From Tetracladium setigerum (lineage: Eukaryota > Ascomycota > Leotiomycetes > Helotiales), in the NCBI GenBank assembly GCA_031472005.1, contig PZJY01000002.1:372001-436000 (forward strand): a stretch of 64,000 bases of DNA. Direction: 5' to 3'. This document shows, one piece after another, positions 1-11,904 of this stretch. The position numbers and the translations under genes were made by a program. Every line of letters starts with the position of its first letter. Within the stretch, counting starts at the first letter, position 1. The notes beneath the pieces are model-generated. The model saw only the letters and a program-made list of their open reading frames with translations, ran no database searches and was not told the origin of the DNA.

Positions 1-1
1 C

Positions 2-1159
2 TCCAGAAGAAACACGCCCGTCAGCAGTCTCCAGTTTGCCCGTTTGTACTCTGTTCCAACCTCCACGAAACTACCACCAAATTACGGCTCATGTTCTGTC
101 CTCCGTCTCCCAACCATCACTCTCTCCACTACCTCGGACATTATCCCCACACCTGAAAACATCGATCTAGCACAAAATATCATCAACGGCCTTCGCACCA
201 ACAACATAATTCAAATTCACCTCACTCCAGCACAAAAGCGAGTATACAAGGAATGTCTCGCTCTTTCCAAGGCATTCTTCAGACTCCCCATGGCCGAAAA
301 GCAAAAATGCATAGACGACCGCAGTTTTGCCGGCTACATTGCTTCTGGCGAAGAAATCACCACTAGCAAAAAGGACTACTCCGAAACATTCACAGTCATG
401 AAAGACCTTCCTGTGACCGACTGGCGAGTCGAAGCAAACTGGCCTTGTCACGGTCAATGTCCTTGGCCTAATCAACTCTTCAAAACAAAGATGAATGAAT
501 TGCATCAAGTACTGGGCCAATCAGGCGAGATTTTACTGCGACTCTTAGCCCTGGGACTAGGATTCAAAGACTTGGATACGCTTACGCAGTTGACAAAGGA
601 TGGGTTCCATCATACGCGTGTTCTGCGATTTCCAGCTCTCCAAGATGTCAAGGAGACAGGAAGAGATGCCCGGGGCATTGGGGCTCATACCGATTACGGT
701 CTTTTGGTATTTGCGTTGGCCGAGACCATTGGTGGAGATTTTGTAAAGTTGCGTACTGGCTCTGAGATTCGAGAAACTGGGGAGAGCGACGAGAGTGATG
801 AGGACTGGAGATTTATTGAGCCGAAGGAGAATATCATGACTTGTTTCCCTGGCGATATGCTTCAACTCCTCACAAACAACCGCCTCCTCTCCACCCCGCA
901 CAAAGTCGCCCTCAACACCCGCGAACGATGCGCCTTTGCCTATTTCCACGAACCAAATTTTGACTCGGTCATCGAGACACTACCCGGACTTGGAGAGGCT
1001 GCGGACAAGAAGCAAGTCTACTACGGAAAGCATTTTACGGATATGTTCATGAATAATTACGGTGAAAGAATTACTGCGCATAGGATTAGAGAGGTTGGTG
1101 GGATGGAGACCTTGGCGGGATTGGAGAAGCAAGCGTTCGACCGCCATATTGGATTGTAA
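2..1159 (+). CDS. efe: Ethylene-forming-enzyme-like 2-oxoglutarate/Fe(II) oxygenase, 5' partial
   Basis: The product resembles the 2-oxoglutarate-dependent ethylene/succinate-forming enzyme known from Pseudomonas syringae and Penicillium digitatum, within the isopenicillin-N-synthase-like dioxygenases. Visible landmarks: a GYIASGEE segment followed by WPCHG.CPWPN, an RVLRFP segment, the iron-binding HxD in GIGAHTDYGLLV (bases about 686-694), the distal histidine in LLSTPHKV, the 2OG-binding arginine in NTRER, and the AYFHEPNFD and HYGEHFT-like stretches typical of EFE rather than of generic family members. The frame is open from base 2 and has no ATG before residue ~83 of the frame read from base 44; base 44 is only a TTG. 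The true start therefore lies outside the window or in an upstream exon. Stop is TAA at 1157-1159. EFE makes ethylene from 2OG and oxidises arginine, but many homologues do not make ethylene, so family is confident and activity is not. Confidence 0.85.
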   Translation, partial: SRRNTPVSSLQFARLYSVPTSTKLPPNYGSCSVLRLPTITLSTTSDIIPTPENIDLAQNIINGLRTNNIIQIHLTPAQKRVYKECLALSKAFFRLPMAEKQKCIDDRSFAGYIASGEEITTSKKDYSETFTVMKDLPVTDWRVEANWPCHGQCPWPNQLFKTKMNELHQVLGQSGEILLRLLALGLGFKDLDTLTQLTKDGFHHTRVLRFPALQDVKETGRDARGIGAHTDYGLLVFALAETIGGDFVKLRTGSEIRETGESDESDEDWRFIEPKENIMTCFPGDMLQLLTNNRLLSTPHKVALNTRERCAFAYFHEPNFDSVIETLPGLGEAADKKQVYYGKHFTDMFMNNYGERITAHRIREVGGMETLAGLEKQAFDRHIGL

Positions 1160-2881
1160 GGCAGGGTGAGAATTGGAAGGGAAAATCATGCTTTAATTCA
1201 CATGAAGCGTTTGAGCGTTGGACTTTCGAGAGACTGATGCCTTTAAGCAAGCAAGCGGGGTGGTGCTTTCTTTTCGTTTGGTATTTTGCAAGACTGTTAG
1301 TCTTTCAAGAGACCAACGCAGTTTGGACAGGTTGAAAAAATAGTTTAGGGAGCCGACGTACACGACTAAAATGGAAACATGGTGGACAAGATTATGTAGG
1401 GGTGGGTGAATGATATACGACCAATCTTAGAGGTATCGCTCAGAAATATGATGTGACTACCCAAAATTTTGTTCAGTATGACTTTTGCAATCAGTTGGAG
1501 TGAATCAAATACTGGTGCTCGCATTTCCTTGAGTTTGAGTTTCCCACAACTTAACTTAGAAAGTCCTACATAGAGAGTACATAGCCAAGGTTTTCAGCTC
1601 CGCGCCTCAGCCCTTGATGGTGGAAAACCAAGAACTTACGCGTTTGATGTCACAATGATATCCCCTGGTGAAGACTGAATTCATGTCTGGTACAGTGATA
1701 TATTGCCCAAGATCTCTTTTCGTAAAAGAAAAAGATCCATCTTTGCGCTTCTAGTCGCCGAGGAAACCTCCTATCATGATCAAGCTGCTTACAACATAGT
1801 TACAGAGCCTTCTATCTTTTCTAATTTTCTTCAAGCCGGAAACCAAGAGCTAGAGATTTGCCAGCTCAAAAGCCATTCACACAAGCTCTTTAATCGGTTT
1901 TCCAACTCAAGTTAGCAAGTAGTATGTTCCCCGAATTAGTAGATCATATTTGGTCTAGGTCGCCCCTCTATGCAAGAGATCAAGTACCAATGCCCATACC
2001 GTAATATTTGGCAGGAAAACTCAGCATGTCATCAATCTGTGTTTTTATATGATAAATTTCTTACAGCCGAATTTGCGGCACCCACATTTAGTTGAACTGA
2101 AGTCGGGCTTACGTCTCAATTTCCATTTCACTCTGACAAAAGATGCCAATTGCCAGTCTATTACTAAAATAAGGCGCTAACTTGATAATGAAACTCGCTG
2201 ATGAGGTAAGCAACCCAAATAACAAAGTTGTTTCTGTATTTCGGTCCTACCGCCAAACTTCCTTCTCCTCCCCATTGTCCCACTTTTCTTAGATCTCATA
2301 CCTAAAGCATTTAGTCTTATTTACCAGGGGAAACCACTTGATAACCGGCTCATAAACTTGATTTGGCTTAATCCCTTGTGTTTTTGTGTCGAGATACGGT
2401 CATAGTCTTGCTTGCAGAAGAGCGTCGATTCGGTTGTGCTGTAATGAGATGATTCGAAAGTTGGACAGCATTACTCTGGAACGCATAGCACGTGATTGAG
2501 TTATAGCAGTGAGGAATATGGTGATTCGAGAGAGTTGAAGAAATCAACGTCGTCGGCTAACCAATGTAGTGAAAGTGATGACACTGACGGGGTGTTTGAC
2601 AGGGTCAGCAGGTTGGTCTCTGGGATAGGCAGGAGTTGAAAGTTACAGGTCGAAGGCAAACTTCATCGTAAATTTGATGTAAATTTTCGAATCATAAGCG
2701 CGCATGAATGTAGAGCCAAAATTTAATGGTTCAAAACCCCTTTCTGTGAAATCAGCTTTACTTCTAGAAATTATGTAGGCGGAGGGGTTACATCAAATCC
2801 GACAGACACGCCACTGCAGTTCATAGCTGTCATGATATGAATCTAGTTCGTAGTCTCCCACATTGTAGTGAATTCTCACAT

Positions 2882-2914
2882 TCTGGGAGCGAGTTTGAGA
2901 TTTCAGCTCCCAGA
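2882..2914. repeat. Perfect inverted repeat, 9-bp arms
   Basis: TCTGGGAGC at 2882-2890 is matched by its exact reverse complement GCTCCCAGA at 2906-2914 across a 15-base loop. It lies 19 bases before a second perfect inverted repeat. Confidence 0.6.
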
Positions 2915-2933
2915 GGTTGATGTGGCTCGATAG

Positions 2934-2953
2934 GTCACTGGCTTGCCAGTGAC
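2934..2953. repeat. Perfect palindrome, 9-bp arms with 2-base loop
   Basis: GTCACTGGC (2934-2942), TT, then GCCAGTGAC (2945-2953): an uninterrupted 20-base hairpin/operator-like palindrome in intergenic DNA. Confidence 0.65.
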
Positions 2954-5220
2954 TCTTTGTAGTTAAGTGCTAGAATTGGATAGCTTAGAAGGAGAATACG
3001 ACAAAGCAGGAAACATGGGGTTTTGTAAAAACTATGAATCGAACACTGGGAACTCGAATTCCAGATCGAGTGTCCAAATTTTGAGGGATCCAACGAAAGT
3101 GTTTGATTTGGTGCCACTGGCGACATAAGACATGAGAGATTATGGAAACTCGCCAATCAGATGAGGTTGTAACCTTTAAAGTCCTCAAAATAAACAGTCT
3201 TTCTACTTTCCGAGCCCGTAGTAATCTTTGCCTTCGAGAAGGCACAGCCAAAATTATTTAAAAAAAGATCACGTCGCCAAACAAGTCCGACAAACCAACC
3301 ACAGTATCTTACAATGAGTTCATTAGGCCACAAACCAACAGGTAAATGATAACTTCGACAAGCACAGTATTAGAAACAATATAAAACTAAGAGATCATGA
3401 ACAAAGGCCGCGTTGGGCTTTTCGAAAGACGACAGAGAAATTGTCTGGAATTCTTGAGGTTGCAAATCTTGGCTTAAGTTGCGGAAATCCATTACTGCTT
3501 GCGAAGCTCAGAGAAGTCAGGACGTTGCAAAGAAACACTTCCATCACTAACTATGATCTAGGACCAAACAGCAATCCATATTGGATACGGTGCATATTTC
3601 GACGTTTATATGATCACCAAAGGTGTTGCCGTGTTAGTAGGTCTGGGGAAGCAATTGGAATTGACATGAACAAGTTGAGTAATTTGGTAAATACTTCATC
3701 TCTGGCTCTTTGTTGTCCGGCAAGAGAAAATGCAGTTGAAGAACATGGAAAGTGCTATAGCCTATGGAAACCTTTAGGATTTTCTATTGTGTCATTGTAT
3801 CGACAGGATTCGCTGAAGGCTCGGTTTCACCCTCGAGATTATGAGATTTGTATTAAAGACACCTGTAGACTGTGCCTGAGAAAACAAATACAAATAAAAC
3901 TGGAATCTCGAATGGACAAAAAACTACCTTCATGCAAGCAGCCATTACTTCCGTTCCTCTTCCCTCAAACACGGCCGATTGCATAATCAGCAACCGTGTG
4001 ATAGGTCTCCTTCTAACACAAGCCGATAAACAATTCGTCTTTTAATCAATCTTCAGATTTTTGAAGCCTTGAGGAGGAGTTGTAATAAGTGATATAATGG
4101 CTAGCAAAGGGATGACCAATGAGATAAAACTAGGGGAGGCGCTATATCTCAGTTGGATTTATGTTGCGAGTTTGAATACAGAATACAAATATTTCCCTCG
4201 GAAAGTTGGCTTTGCGGATTTGTTCTGTCCATCCGGGATCTTCAAACGTGAGAAAAGCTGATATAATCTCACAGATATTCTCGTTACTGACAGCAAGAAT
4301 GACTTAAATGTTTATTTGGCTGTACCTGATGACCAAACATCATGCTGTGTGACTGTCAAAGACTCTTCCAAAATTGTACCCTGCTACAGCCGAGGGACAG
4401 AACACGGAGACCAAACTTGTGAAACCAATAATTGACTTCGTCGGATGAAGTAAAACTGGAATGTAGAGGTAACCAGAAGTCGATGGCCTCGGAGCTCGAA
4501 GATGGCCTCCTCCTCGTAGAGAATGAACCTTAATGCGGGGGCTGGTAAGAGATACTGCCACCATATTGCAGGATTTTCATTGAGTAAGGCTTACAATTCT
4601 TCAAGGATCATTTCACTTCTCTGCGATCAAACCGGCGCCGACTCAATTTTGAACTATATCTCGCAGCTACTGGCGGCGGACGGCTGGAGGCTGAAGATTG
4701 AGTTGGGATATTGTGCTAATGGAGGAACAGAGTTCCCTGCTGCTCGGTAAATTGAAGAAATCAAATCTGGAGGCTGGTCTAAACAGTATTAAAATTGTAG
4801 AAATGGAGAGTTGAGTGATGTTGCAACATTCGGGAAGTTATTTTATGATGTGAAATAGCTCAAAAGTGAAGTAAATCACGTTGGAATCACATGCCCTTCA
4901 GTTCACATTTCGTGATGTTTCGCTGAGACGGATATCCTGATGAAGAGAAAGAAAAAATTGCAGATGTCGTCAGTGAATCGTAAAAGGAAAGGAAAAGTCG
5001 ATAGAAATCTTCACGCCTTCTAGGCTAGGCTAGCGCTAACATCACGTGCCGACGTGGTCCTTTCGCATTCTACCTGGAATTCGTCAACGTCAACCATCAT
5101 CGCCAAATCAACATCTCTCACCCCATTTCGCGAAGTCTTTGGTGATACGAAAGTACTCTGATCAGCATCCTGGCTTCGTTTCTTAAGAGTTCTAGTCGTG
5201 CCCGAGTTCTCCTTAGAACG

Positions 5221-7059
5221 ATGTCGAGCACATCGAAGTCAAATAAGCGCAGGCCAGACCCAGATGCCCCAGTCTCCCCGCCACCTTTAAAGCGCAAGGT
5301 ACAGTCTGGAACCACACGTGAGCCTTCTCATTCTGAATTATTCTCCTAAACTGTGCTAATACATCACAGAGAATGCTGTTGCGTCCTTCTTCACGCCTGC
5401 GTCTCAAAAGCCCCCGCCAAAGATCATCTGGCAAGAGCGCGCAGCCGACGAGAAAAGTCCCAACACTTTGATTGTCGGAAAATATGCCACAGATGGAAAA
5501 GATGAGCTTCCTGATAAAAAGAGACGGAAGGTGGCGGCGTTTGACTTCGTGGGCCAAATCCGTTGACCACGACATATTGGGTTTGACTAACACAGCTTAG
5601 GATTCAACCTTGATCTCGACTGCTTCGGGGAAGAAGTTCGCATCGGATGCAGAGGACTGGAAATGGTGGCATGCATCCGTCCCTGCAACGCTTAGAAGAC
5701 TGTACGCTGAAGAAGGGTTCAGAATTATCGTGGTCAGCAACCAGGGTGGTGTCTCGATAAAGCCTAACACAAAAGCTCCAAGTGCTCCTGGGTCAAAATA
5801 TACTGCATTCAAGGCCAAGGTCGCAGCCGTATTCCAGCAATTAGATATTCCCATCAGCATCTACGCCGCGACGGAAAAGGACATCTTTCGGAAGCCAAGA
5901 ATTGGAATCTGGAATGAGCTTCTTCAAGATTATAATATCGCGGGGGACGTTGATATCGCAAAGTCTATTTTCGTTGGCGACGCTGGCGGTCGTGATGCGG
6001 CCGGGAAATTACAAAAAGACTTCTCATGTTCAGACCGGTACGTGTTGCAACGGTTCACAGAACGTGATCTAACGTTGGAAATAGCAACTTCGCCGAGAAT
6101 GTAGGGATTAAATTCCATACCCCGGAAGAGTTCTTCCTCAACGAAGCACCGCGACCATTCACCCGAACATTTGACCCTTCCGACTATCTCGCCGAAGCTT
6201 CAGTAGCCGAGCCGTTCTCGAAGAACAACGATCAAGATATCGTTCTCTTCTGTGGTAGCCCTGGCGCTGGAAAATCTACCTTTTATTGGAAGTATCTCGA
6301 GCCTCTAGGTTATGAACGAGTGAACCAAGATCTGCTCAAAACAGTACGTTCCGCTAACTTTGATATACTTTATGTATGCTCGGTCGTCTAACATTATTTC
6401 CACAGCGAGAGAAGTGCCTTAAGGTTGCAGATGGGCTTCTAAAGGAGGGAAAATCAGTCGCCGTTGGTAGGTAATATCTTGCTCCCGTCCTTACATGTGA
6501 GCGGGCTCAACAAGCTGATTATCCTAGACAACACCAACTCTGGAGTTGAGGTTCGGTCCAAATGGGTCGAATTGGCCACAAAACACGCCGTCCCGATCCG
6601 TTGTATTCATTTCACAACGTCCCAAGAGGGCTGTGCACATAATGATGTCGTGCGAGCGTTGAACAGCAGCGTAAGCTATGTTCCTACCAATCATCCACTC
6701 ACCCGCCCATCCATGCCATCCCGTCTCAACAGAAAGCAGCCACCACGCGATTTTTTTTTCAACTTTATAAAAAGCATCAAGAGTTAACAGCCAATCACAG
6801 ATGAACCCTGAACAGCGTTCGATTTTATCAAGTCTTGCTTTCCGGTCGTTTACATCGAAATTCCAGTCGCCAAAGGTGAACGAAGGTTTTCAGGATGTTG
6901 TGGAGCGTGAGTTTAAGGTAAACTTATTTTCTTTGGACGACCCCTTCATCACCAAACCCTTCAGCAGGAGGGTAATTGGATATGCTGACCACAGTGTTCT
7001 TCCAATAGTTTAGTGGTACCGACGCCGAACGAGAAATCTGGAGACGACACTGGACTTGA
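5221..7059 (+). CDS. pnk1: Bifunctional polynucleotide 3'-phosphatase/5'-kinase (PNKP)
   Basis: Repairs DNA ends by removing 3'-phosphates and phosphorylating 5'-hydroxyls in single-strand-break and base-excision repair. My model has eight exons: 5221-5317, 5370-5548, 5601-6037, 6085-6343, 6406-6466, 6528-6670, 6801-6917, 7009-7059; all junctions are GT-AG and phases agree, giving 447 residues. The HAD-type phosphatase nucleophile motif FDFDSTLI is created across intron 2; FVGDAGGRD is its late acidic motif. The kinase half has Walker A GSPGAGKST, VNQDLLK and AVDNTNS. The tail ends REIWRRHWT. The N terminus has basic patches (KRRPD, PLKRK, KKRRK) suiting nuclear location and a PCNA-box-like QNAVASFF joined across intron 1. 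Length and domain order are usual for fungal PNKP; the animal-type FHA domain is absent. Confidence 0.93.
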
Positions 7060-10000
7060 AAATATTTTCATTTATCTCCTCTCTTGAGCTCCTCCTCTTC
7101 ACATGGCAGCGAAGGAAAAAACTGGAGATCCGTGGCAAAGAGCTATTGCTGGATGCATGAGCTCCCTTGTACGGTGCAGCAGCTCAATCAATAATACTTA
7201 TTCTTGCATTGCATCATGATAGATGAAAATGAACTTTTGCCTAAATTGATACCCAGGAGCGAACGTGGACTACTGAGCAAGCCGTTCGCCAACGCACTTG
7301 TTCCCCTTGTGCCTGAATTTGACTGCATCACCGTTTACACTACAGTGAAAAGGTGTGGAGGGCAGCATTGGGTTCGCATATTAGGGTTCACAGTCAGCGA
7401 ATCAAAGTCAATGACAAATGCTAATAAAATGGAAAGGTTTGGCGAGGATTCTGTGGTCCCTGAAATTCCTGATAGGTTCATAATTGGAATCCATCTTCTC
7501 CATTTGAGTGGACAGTGCTAACAAGAATAGTTCAGAATATGCTGTGGGACACTGGCCCTCTCCAAAGTTCCAGGCCCGCTGATCCCTTTCGGCACTGCCC
7601 AGTTGATCTCTCGGTCGGGTCGAGCATCCACTTCTCTGATGTGCTCGGTTCGGCGATGCTTTCCATTTTCAACATGTCGTCGTTGCTATTTTTTTTTTTT
7701 TCGCGCAGTCGAAACACTGGCTCGTTGCTCTGACGAACTTGTTTTCTGTTTTTATTTTTGTTTGGATGGACTGACTCGTAGGGCAGAGGGTCGTACCGCT
7801 GTAGCCTGAGGTTGCTATGTGACTTTCTTCAAAACAATGGACAACGCGAGAGCGTCAAAGCATTGTTTCACGACCGACAGCAGTACGCGTTGCGCGCTGG
7901 ACTCGGCAATGAGCTCACATGTGTCGTGTGATAATCATCATGGTGAGTTGTCCGCCCAACACAGAGAAGGAACCTCGGACATCATCTCAGTAGTAGTGAT
8001 GAAGAGTCAGGACAGACAGCGAGGAGGGCGAGTTGCCGTGGTTGCCTGTGACATCAGCGACGGGCAGATGGCACGAGGGATGGGGGGTTGTGGCAGGTGG
8101 GAGGTGGGTGGTTGTGAAGAAAAAATTCGTGGATCCAATCCTTGGGTGGCCAACGGAAAAAGAGGAGAGAGCCAATCAGGTTTAGGATTGGCTGTCCGAA
8201 CATATCTGCATGTTTGGTTGATTGAAACAAACAAAAGAAAACATTATCAGGATATCGTCACCACGACTTCGAATTCGAGGCTGGACCCTCTTTATACCAT
8301 CAATTGATCAAGCTCCAAGAACAATGACACGGTGAGACAGATGAATCTCATCGATACCAAGTATAGAGATTTTGAGAACTGATAAACTATTTTTGACATC
8401 AAGCATCATCAGCTACGGCAGGCACACCTCCGTACGGCAGCCCACAAACCAACGTCTTGAAAAGTGTGTGGGCGGGCGACGACGAATCGGCGCAGTTTAG
8501 AAAACGTTGAACGCAGGAACCCGATGCAAGAATATGTGAGGTGGCTGGAAAGGAGGAAGGCTGGAAGTGTGTGGTGCGTCTCACGATGGGATGAGAATGT
8601 CTGGTTTCGAAACAACTTGATTGGGATGTCATGAGTTGTTGTTTACTTCGGATTAGAGATGGGACGACTTGTTGGTCTCGCAAACAGCATGAACAGAGAG
8701 AAATCAAGTTTGTGTCTCTCTGCCTGTACCACAAAGCAAAAGTGGGCTGTTGTCCTTCGGCGCATGAAAACTCCAGGTCCAGGACCAGAAAAGTCGAGGG
8801 AACCGCCGAGAGAAACAGCCCCAAGTTGTCCGATGCCATGTTTTACCCCGGTATTTCAGGTTGAAATTCAAAATTTGGGCTACCAGACGGACCTTCACGA
8901 GCCTAAAGGCCGCCGCCCAAAGCTCTGCTTCCAGGCACGGAGGATTTTGATCACATCACCACAACCTACGAGTGCCCTACCGTAGAAACCTTCCACATCT
9001 TTCCACCCGAGATCTGACCCTTGTTTTACCAGGGGGGGTATGGTGGAAGTCTTAATCGCTAGGGTTGCATAGCTCCAAAGGTAGGCTTGGCTTGCCCTCG
9101 CCCAGCAAGAGCGGTTCCAAGCGTGAAAGTCAACAAAGATGATTCTTAGGGCAACATTAGCCCCCGAACCGAAGCGAGAAGCGAAATCATCATCATTATT
9201 GAGTTTACTGTGCTCCAGGAAAACGTGGGAAAGCTGTAAGCTTTCGGTCTATTCACTTGATCGAAGACAGAAAAAGGTTGGGAAGTGGGAAAGGGCCATG
9301 AACGAAGCTTCAACACCTTCCCAGGAACAGGCCGAGACCAACTGGAGCTCCCCTTGTTGATAAGCAGCGATCGGTTGAAAAGCTGCCTATTTAGGACATA
9401 GAATGATCCGGCACCGACGAAGATGTCCCGGCACAGGCCTGAGGGACGTTGTGTAATGCCTGGGTCCAATGGGAATTGATGGCAGTGGCAAGGGCAAGGG
9501 CAAGGGGAGGCAAATCCACCACCGGCCATCAGCCTTTACCACCTTTAGCCTTTCTAGCGCAAACGGCGGGAGACACCCAGCGAGCACAGCGGCGTGGGTT
9601 TTTGAATGGATCTGCTCGGCAAAGCAACACTGCGCAAAAACATCAACATGCCCACATCTTCTTCGTCCTGTGCACTACTACTACTCTCTTCTCTCCTCCT
9701 CGAACTCTTCTCCTTTCTTCCACAACATCTCGCCCCGTCCCTCCATAACCGCCACTCCTCGCCTATTCGTTCCCAGTGAAACGACAATTCGGTAACAGAT
9801 ACTCAATCCAGGACTCCGAAGTTGCAACTCCACCAGCCTATCAAAATCCGGTTTCTGCACGTGAGTGACTCCGAACACCAGAGAGCTGTGGTTGGGTGGT
9901 GCGAAAAAAAACGAAAACCAAAACCTCACGACCTACGTGGACAACCTCGAGAACCCCCAAAGATCACGCGCTCTTTCCTCAGTACCTGTGCCAGCGGCCG

Positions 10001-10172
10001 TTGACCACGTATATTCTACACACCGTCTGGAAGCGCTCTTGGTCATGTTGTTGTCAAAAGGACTTCTATAACTCAACCCGCAAGTGTCGCGACCCACTGG
10101 AAAGTACCCCTCGTAAACAACAAACGAAACGAAACAAACAACAACACAACCGGACCACCAAAATCAACAATA
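7060..10172. other. Intergenic region with no recognisable gene
   Basis: Several 60-160-codon open frames exist on both strands but none shows a known motif, and they overlap each other like chance frames. Bases about 9640-10170 are pyrimidine- then A/C-rich, as in a long fungal promoter and 5' leader, and probably serve the gene starting at 10173. Confidence 0.5.
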
Positions 10173-11904
10173 ATGTCGCCAAAACTTAAGCCTTTGCTAT
10201 TACCGCTACTTGTGGAGGAGAGAAGGAAGAGGGAAAGCCTGTCGGATTCAGAACTTGACTCATTCTCATCTTCTTTCCACACTCAGAATTCGTCGGCTTC
10301 TGATGTTCCTTCGCCCATCACACCAACCTTCTCATCGCGGGGTCATTTTCGATATCCAAGTTCCAGCTCTTCAATTGACTCTACCTACCACGCCTCAACT
10401 TCCGACAGCCCATCATCACCAAGTTTTGTCGCGAAATCCGGGAAGCGATCACTTCCTGATGTCCAAGAGGAACCGCACGAGAGGGAAGATGAATTCGATA
10501 TTCTAGACTATGAGAACGACCTTTACAATTGTTTGTGTAAGTAGAAGTGGAGATGCCAACCACGCAACCGAATTCTAACCTTCCGCAGGTGATAGTCAAC
10601 AATGTCTCCATCGCGACTCAACTATGGCGCAAAGTTCCGTGCAACTATCGACCACGGCAACATTCGACTACGACATGGCAGATGGCTTCTTCAGTGACGG
10701 TGAACTCTCTATCTCACCAAGATCTAAGAAGCGCCGCGCCAATGATTCAGCTTTGAATGGTCTTGCAACTCGATTTGGAACTCGCTTCCCTTCTTTCTCG
10801 CGTAAGTTTAAGTTGCGAAAGGGTGCAAGTTCTACCTCGCTGAGGTCGGATGCGCTGAGAGATGGCAACACAACATCCAGTCGATCGTCTTCAATTTCGA
10901 ATTCCGCACGACCAGCCTTCCTTGAATTCGAAACGCAAATGCCTCCCACGCCAGCGAGAAGCGTATATGGCGGAAGAGACGAACCAACGATGGCAATTGA
11001 TATCGAGCATGCCAATCGCATTCCAGGAGAGCGCGAGGAAGGATTTGCGACAACACCGTTACTGCCACCTCTTATGATGGATGCTTCAGCCAACACCCGA
11101 CCAGTAAACCTTCAATCGCCTTTACAATCACCCTCGGTAGCCGAAGCCAAAGACCCCTACACCAGCGGAACGATGACACCAATTGACGCCATTACAACAA
11201 CCCCAATTCCTTCACCACTTCTATCCACTAAACTCTCTACTTCCTCTTTCCACCGTGGCGGTCACCTCGGACCCTCACCACCTCTCTCAACCCGACCATC
11301 AGTCTCCTCCTTCCACCGACCTGGCCACCTCATCCCCTCCGCCGAAATCCCTCCAATGGTCCCTCTCTCCACAGAGCCAGCCGATGAATGGGCCATCAAG
11401 CTCGGCCACGCCAACTTCACCATTCTTCCGGAACCCTACCTCCCCACCACGTTTGATATTGCTACCTGCCGCGCCCTTCGCACAGACTGGGATCTTGCGC
11501 GTTGCAACTACACCAAACACCTTGTCCGAACAGGCGAACACTATGGCGCAACCTCCAGCACATACATCTTGACCGAATCCAAATGGTCTTCTATCGAGGC
11601 CCAGTGGCGCAAATACAACGATCTTACAATCTCCAAGACCGTTGATGGTGGTAGCGACGCTGCCTTCGCCACGCTAAAACACAACAAGTTGGGCGAGGAC
11701 AACGTGATGACCAAGATCCCTTCCCTTAACGATCTGCGAAGCGAGGGCAAGTTTCCACAACTGGGCGATGGAGAGATTGTGGGCCCCATGGTCAAGGCTG
11801 CTGCTGTTGCTACGGGACTGAGGAGGTCTGGGAGCAGGAAGCAAAGAGTGCTACGCTTTATCGCGGACAAGTTCCCCGCGAGTTTGACTGGTGGACGAAG
11901 TTGA
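10173..11904 (+). CDS. Ser/Pro-rich conserved fungal protein of unknown function
   Basis: Two exons, 10173-10536 and 10589-11904, separated by a canonical intron (GTAAGT donor, CTAAC branch, CGCAG acceptor); the phase-1 junction joins ...LYNCLC to DSQQC.... The product is 559 residues. The first ~400 residues are low-complexity and rich in Ser, Pro and Thr, with a duplicated segment STKLSTSSFHRGGHLGPS / STRPSVSSFHRPGHLIPS. The C-terminal ~170 residues look folded: LPTTFDIATCRALRTDWDLA, KHLVRTGEHYGATS, WSSIEAQWRKYND, then LRRSGSRKQRVLRFIADKFP. I recall similar C-terminal sequence in other Pezizomycotina proteins of unknown role but cannot name the family. Many Ser-Pro sites suggest phosphorylation. 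No signal peptide or membrane segment is seen. Confidence 0.8.

Larger units (their letters stand above)
1160..5220. other. Gene-poor spacer of about 4 kb
   Basis: No ORF here has recognisable protein sequence. The longest open frame (3441-3986) starts with TTG and looks non-coding in composition. The only structure seen is two perfect short inverted repeats at 2882-2914 and 2934-2953. The last few hundred bases should hold the promoter of the PNKP gene. Confidence 0.6.

Noticed and set aside
3020..3080. tRNA-like GTTCGATTC box on the minus strand
   Set aside because: No acceptor stem or anticodon arm could be assembled around it. No convincing tRNA was found elsewhere, though a covariance-model scan is needed to be sure.
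3441..3986. 181-codon open frame in the left gene desert
   Set aside because: It begins with TTG, has no recognisable motif or intron context, and its composition is like chance translation.
7204..9795. Cluster of 60-160-codon frames upstream of 10173
   Set aside because: They overlap on both strands, several start with non-ATG codons and none shows a domain.
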